Assembly: GCA_016508695.1 (NCBI GenBank)
Contig: VNKQ01000007.1
Location: 1,054,001 to 1,118,000 of the forward strand
Reading direction: 5' to 3'
Length of the DNA stretch: 64,000 bases
Origin: Hyphodiscus hymeniophilus
Taxonomy: Eukaryota > Ascomycota > Leotiomycetes > Helotiales > Hyphodiscaceae
How positions within the stretch are numbered: position 1 is the stretch's first letter; the number at the start of each line of letters is the position of its first letter. Under the pieces are notes generated by a model. It was not told the DNA's origin and did not search any database. It saw only the letters and a list, made by a program, of their open reading frames with translations. The position numbers were made by a program, and so were the translations under genes. Positions 60,872-64,000 of the stretch are shown one piece after another.

Positions 60872-62698
60872 CTATGATCGGTAGTCGACGGCCCGCAGAT
60901 CTTTGGAATGAAGTTCTTTCATGAAGTTTGGAAGCTTTCGATCGCGCTCGTAAAGAAAGCCGCAGTTGTTGCATAGAGTCTGAAGAACATCAATATCAAG
61001 CTCGACGGCAATGGCGGAGGTAGAACTTACTCTAGGTCCATATGGTCCGTCTCTTACCGCCCAGACCGCAGTTCCCCAAACGAGACAGTGCGAGCATCTC
61101 CAACTATTTCTCTCAAAATCGCTGAGCGATCCACCTCCACCGTAACCAGCGATGCCTCCAACATCAGGCGTTCCTCTTCCACCCGGGGTCCCAGCTCTCA
61201 AAGGACTTAAGCTTCTGAACCGCTTCTTCTTCTTACTTCGCTCGCCTCGGCCCATCCGTTCTTCAGTGGGTTCAGGATCAAAATAGCCACCACCTCCACC
61301 GGTTTGTGGTGTCCCCATCATCACTGTGCTTGATGAGAACCTTGCAGTCTCTCGTCGTAACCTTCTAATTTGTCTTTCCCTGTCGCCTTCTCTCTTCTCA
61401 ATCTCTTCCTTGGATAGTTGTTCGACCCTGGGTTCCCATTCGCTTGCCAAGGTTTCGTTATCGTATCTCCAGCCAGCTTCGGCACCGTGTGCTGCTTCGT
61501 TGGGGATCTCACCACCATAGCCACCCAACAGTCCGCCGCTCTCACAAGCTTCCTTTTTCAAGCGTAACACTGCCTCATATATCGCATGTGTCATTGCAGG
61601 AACCCATTCTCCTGGAAGACCAAGATCCGCACAGGTCTGTTTCGCAAACATCTCAGCTGTTCCAGGAGGATGTAGTAGTGACCACTCGAACTTGTCCGTG
61701 TAGAGGTGGTTGGAAAGGTTGATGTTTAGATTGACTATGCATCGATACATATCGTCTGGACTATAATCATCAGATTCGGGAGTGATGGCAGTCGCCGTAG
61801 CCTTAATGTCTGGTCGTGGAGCACCGCTCGTTGGAAATTTTACAGGCGTCGAGAACCCATTCGACTGAGTCATCCCGTTACGCATAGGAGTAGCATTTCC
61901 ACTTGCGGCTGGTGTCGCTGATATGTCTCTCGACCCTCCTTGTATTGATGTCGCCAATCCATTTGCACCTGTAGGTTGAAACAGGGGATGCAGAGCAATA
62001 CCAGCATACTCTTCAAGCTGAGTCCGAATCTGCTTGCTAATCTCATTCGCCCAGTGTGTGCGGTTGGGGAGGTCGAGGTCTTGAACCATGGTCTGTGCAA
62101 AGTGGTCGGTGGTCGCTAATGTCTCGTGTAGATTCCATAGGAAGATATCTTTCACTCGATATGGGACGGTCGATTCTGGTTGTCGATATGCTGGGTTAGT
62201 CTGGTCAACAGCATAATTGCCGCCTTGAGGGAAAGGAATTGCGGCCGCAGGTGTGAAGGACGGAATATCGAGATCGATCCGAATCGGAATGAGGGTCAAT
62301 GGCAACGCCTTTTGGGCAAACGTCTGAAGATCTGCTTTTGACGGCACCGATCTCGCCTTGCCCATCCAGTCTCTCCATATCCCTTGTACTTCCACAGGCT
62401 TTGCAGTGTCTTTTCCGACCTTGTCGCTGGAGTCCAGCTTCGGCAGTCCAGTCTCATCCCGTCGTATGCTTCTCAGCCCCGTTGGCCTCCTCCGACCCTC
62501 ATCAGTATCATCATCATAGTCATCATATCCGTCCTCCGCATAGTTTATGGCTGTTGTTCCTCTCTTTGTGGTCCTTGAAAGCGGCGCCGCAAGAGCTGTG
62601 GCAGGTTGTATGACAGGAGTGAGGAGGGAGTTGGCGTAAGTGCGCAATCTAGGCGCATAGCTTGAGATAAAGCTTTGAGGCGGGTGTTTGCTCGTCAT
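60872..62698 (-). CDS. SFH1: SNF5/INI1-family chromatin remodeling subunit (Sfh1-like) with GATA-type zinc finger
   Basis: Minus-strand exons are 62698-61031 and 60979-60872, encoding 591 residues. The SNF5 homology region has two repeats: VKDIFLWNLHETLATTDHFA, then MVQDLDLPNRTHWANEISKQ, and IVNLNINLSNHLYTDKFEWS, then CADLGLPGEWVPAMTHAIYE. These bind the Snf2-type ATPase and the nucleosome acidic patch in RSC or SWI/SNF. At the C-terminus, CSHC and CNNC frame a GATA-like finger (WGTAVWAVRDGPYGPRTL between them) when the 51-nt intron 61030-60980 is removed. That intron has GTAAGT and CAG borders, is a multiple of three and has no stop, so the unspliced frame also stays open. Filamentous fungi commonly have this SNF5-plus-finger layout. 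Sfh1 versus Snf5 is chosen on length and needs a tree. Confidence 0.88.
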   Translation of the reverse strand: MTSKHPPQSFISSYAPRLRTYANSLLTPVIQPATALAAPLSRTTKRGTTAINYAEDGYDDYDDDTDEGRRRPTGLRSIRRDETGLPKLDSSDKVGKDTAKPVEVQGIWRDWMGKARSVPSKADLQTFAQKALPLTLIPIRIDLDIPSFTPAAAIPFPQGGNYAVDQTNPAYRQPESTVPYRVKDIFLWNLHETLATTDHFAQTMVQDLDLPNRTHWANEISKQIRTQLEEYAGIALHPLFQPTGANGLATSIQGGSRDISATPAASGNATPMRNGMTQSNGFSTPVKFPTSGAPRPDIKATATAITPESDDYSPDDMYRCIVNLNINLSNHLYTDKFEWSLLHPPGTAEMFAKQTCADLGLPGEWVPAMTHAIYEAVLRLKKEACESGGLLGGYGGEIPNEAAHGAEAGWRYDNETLASEWEPRVEQLSKEEIEKREGDRERQIRRLRRETARFSSSTVMMGTPQTGGGGGYFDPEPTEERMGRGERSKKKKRFRSLSPLRAGTPGGRGTPDVGGIAGYGGGGSLSDFERNSWRCSHCLVWGTAVWAVRDGPYGPRVSSTSAIAVELDIDVLQTLCNNCGFLYERDRKLPNFMKELHSKDLRAVDYRS

Positions 62699-63101
62699 TG
62701 TGATGGACGATTCATACCATCACTATTGAAAATATGAACGGCCGTTTACTTTCGAAGGGATAGATGCGCAAACGAAAGGATTTCTCTTTCTTTGCAATTC
62801 TAATCAGGCTGTCAACGCAGGTGTTGTCATGCCTCATGGGTTCCGCAGACTGTAGTCGTTGCGTAGGTCAGAGACAGAATCGTGATGTTCACTATCCACG
62901 TGGTTTGGAGTTCTCGTTCGTCGCGTCGCAGTGCACCGCGCCGGCTTGAATTCTACGGAGTGAAGCAGACTACAGAAATTAAGGTTTTGCGCTAGTCTAT
63001 TTTCGTCAAGCCTTGCCCCCGGAGATGCTTGTGAACTTCAATCGTTCCTGACATTTGGACGATCGTGCTCCACACATAAAACAAACAAAAAGAATATCAT
63101 A
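62699..63101. promoter_or_regulatory. Divergent upstream region of SFH1 and the small membrane-protein gene
   Basis: About 400 bases separate the two divergent starts. A CCACGTGG palindrome (62896-62903) lies mid-way, another CACGTG-type site. No coding frame is supported. Confidence 0.55.
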
Positions 63102-63772
63102 ATGGATTTCGCACCCTACCAAGATCAATCTCCCGAGACCATCCGCACCCTCTCGCCGCCTCCTGTTGAAGGGCGACGCTCGTTCTCCCCAGCCGTTCGC
63201 TCTCCACCCCTCCAATCACCCCTCCATACGCCGCAAGATACTTCGAATCCATGGGCTCCTGTAGACAGCCCAGCGAGAGCTTTTGGAAATCATGGAGATG
63301 CTCCAGATTTGGAGAGTGGCAGAGGACGACTGAATGAGTTTGAGACGAGTCTTCCAATAAGATTGGACTACGAGGCCTGCTTGGCATATCTGCTTTTACC
63401 ACCGGCTGGAGGAGTGCTACTGCTGGTTCTGGAGCATAAGAGCGATTACGTGAGGTAGGTTTGAGAGAGATGTTGGTTTGAGTGGTAAGAGGATGCTAAC
63501 AGTGCAGATTTCATGCATGGCAATCCGCGTTGTTATTCACGGCTATCTTCGTAATACATTTGATCTTCTCCTGGTCGGCCTTCTTATCGTGGACAATGTT
63601 TGTGGGAGATCTGTGCTTGATTGGTTATTTGACGATGAGGGCATATCGTGATGGTAAGTCTGGCTAGAAGGCTTAGTCTGAGACTTCGCTAATATTCATA
63701 GCGGACACCTTGGACAGATGCGAACTCCCCTTCTTCGGACGACTTGCAAGCAGCATACTAGACGATGAGTGA
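63102..63772 (+). CDS. Small multi-pass membrane protein, Tic20/UPF0132-like
   Basis: Exons are 63102-63454, 63508-63653 and 63702-63772, encoding 189 residues. A Pro/Ser-rich N-terminus (about 1-85; repeated SPP and SP motifs) precedes three hydrophobic helices: LAYLLLPPAGGVLLLVLEH, then ALLFTAIFVIHLIFSWSAFL, then MFVGDLCLIGYLTMRAYRDA. The tail DTLDRCELPFFGRLASSILD closes the protein. The helix pattern and the motif RFHAWQS between the first two helices match the Tic20/UPF0132 (DUF4870-like) group of small membrane proteins found in bacteria and fungi. The function in fungi is not established. Both introns have good borders; exon 3 is only 71 nt. Confidence 0.78.
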
Positions 63773-63904
63773 TCATTATCCTGAGTGCATTATTGAATTT
63801 CGAGATACCCTTGCATGGCACATAGCGAGTGTGCTTCTTACATAATATTTAATTGATAATTACCATGTTACTTTTTCCTCGTTATTGAAAAAAGGAATTT
63901 TGTT

Positions 63905-64000
63905 TTACATGTATCGTGGCATAGCACCTCGAATCTCCATAGGCTTACTAGGCGGGCTCCTCTCATCAAGAATGGTGCTGATACCAGGCCACAAACCAGA
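63905..64000 (-). CDS. Possible 3' end of a gene entering from the right edge
   Basis: An open minus-strand frame runs from the window edge to a TAA at 63907-63905 (31 residues visible: GLWPGISTILDERSPPSKPM, then EIRGAMPRYM). The composition is protein-like and the position, just beyond the convergent neighbour's stop, fits a tail-to-tail gene pair. No family can be assigned from so short a piece, and it could be fortuitous. Confidence 0.4.
   Translation of the reverse strand, partial: SGLWPGISTILDERSPPSKPMEIRGAMPRYM

Noticed and set aside
1..64000. Transposons, RIP-mutated AT-rich tracts, secondary-metabolite cluster, CRISPR arrays
   Set aside because: I looked for transposase or reverse-transcriptase frames, long terminal repeats, AT-rich isochores, PKS/NRPS modules and regular repeats, and found none. 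The window is ordinary gene-dense euchromatin.

Overview
The window looks like nuclear DNA of a filamentous ascomycete (Pezizomycotina). The gene set is purely eukaryotic, and most genes are cut by 1-5 short introns of about 45-100 nt. These introns have GTAAGT/GTACGT-like donors, CTAAC/CTGAC-type branch sites and YAG acceptors. The protein families include fungus-specific ones: a Zn2Cys6 regulator, a FMF-1/Ste11-like HMG-box factor, a Cch1 calcium channel and a SulP-STAS-cNMP vacuolar transporter. A leotiomycete origin is my guess from general protein feel and is not proven here. I rebuilt exon-intron structures by hand, and for each multi-exon gene the reading phase closes across every junction.

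Layout. 1-2715 (-): Zn2Cys6 regulator running off the left edge. 4489-5729 (-): THO subunit Tex1/THOC3. 6624-10053 (+): RIC1, a Ypt6/Rab6 exchange-factor subunit. 10561-12099 (+): casein kinase 2 beta. 13315-16923 (-): VSB1-like SulP transporter. 18884-19651 (-): GINS subunit Psf1. 20694-22396 (-): HMG-box factor. 25385-28253 (-): RSF1-like DDT/WHIM-PHD chromatin protein. 29272-36005 (+): calcium channel Cch1. 38594-38881 (+): small serine-rich protein. 39447-41522 (+): ferroportin-like transporter. 41999-44959 (+): 986-residue orphan. 46095-47344 (+): single-pass Cys/Ser/Thr-rich membrane protein. 49246-50176 (-): ribosomal protein uL6 (RPL9). 51128-52041 (-): short-chain dehydrogenase. 53260-53781 (-): small orphan. 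54695-56100 (-): proteasome ubiquitin receptor Rpn13, head-to-head with 56379-57219 (+): ribosomal protein eL6 (RPL6). 57727-60423 (-): dipeptidyl peptidase III. 60872-62698 (-): SNF5-family Sfh1. 63102-63772 (+): small multi-pass membrane protein. The last 96 bases may hold the 3' end of another minus-strand gene.

The genes are mostly independent housekeeping loci (transcription/export, chromatin, replication, translation, proteolysis, ion transport). I see no operon, secondary-metabolite cluster, transposon, CRISPR array, tRNA or rRNA gene, and no AT-rich RIP-like tract. I did not find a clear novel system. The most useful leads are splicing- or start-site-based isoforms (Sfh1, DPP III, CK2 beta, HMG factor), two orphan proteins with recognisable architecture, and the shared divergent promoter of a ribosomal and a proteasomal gene.
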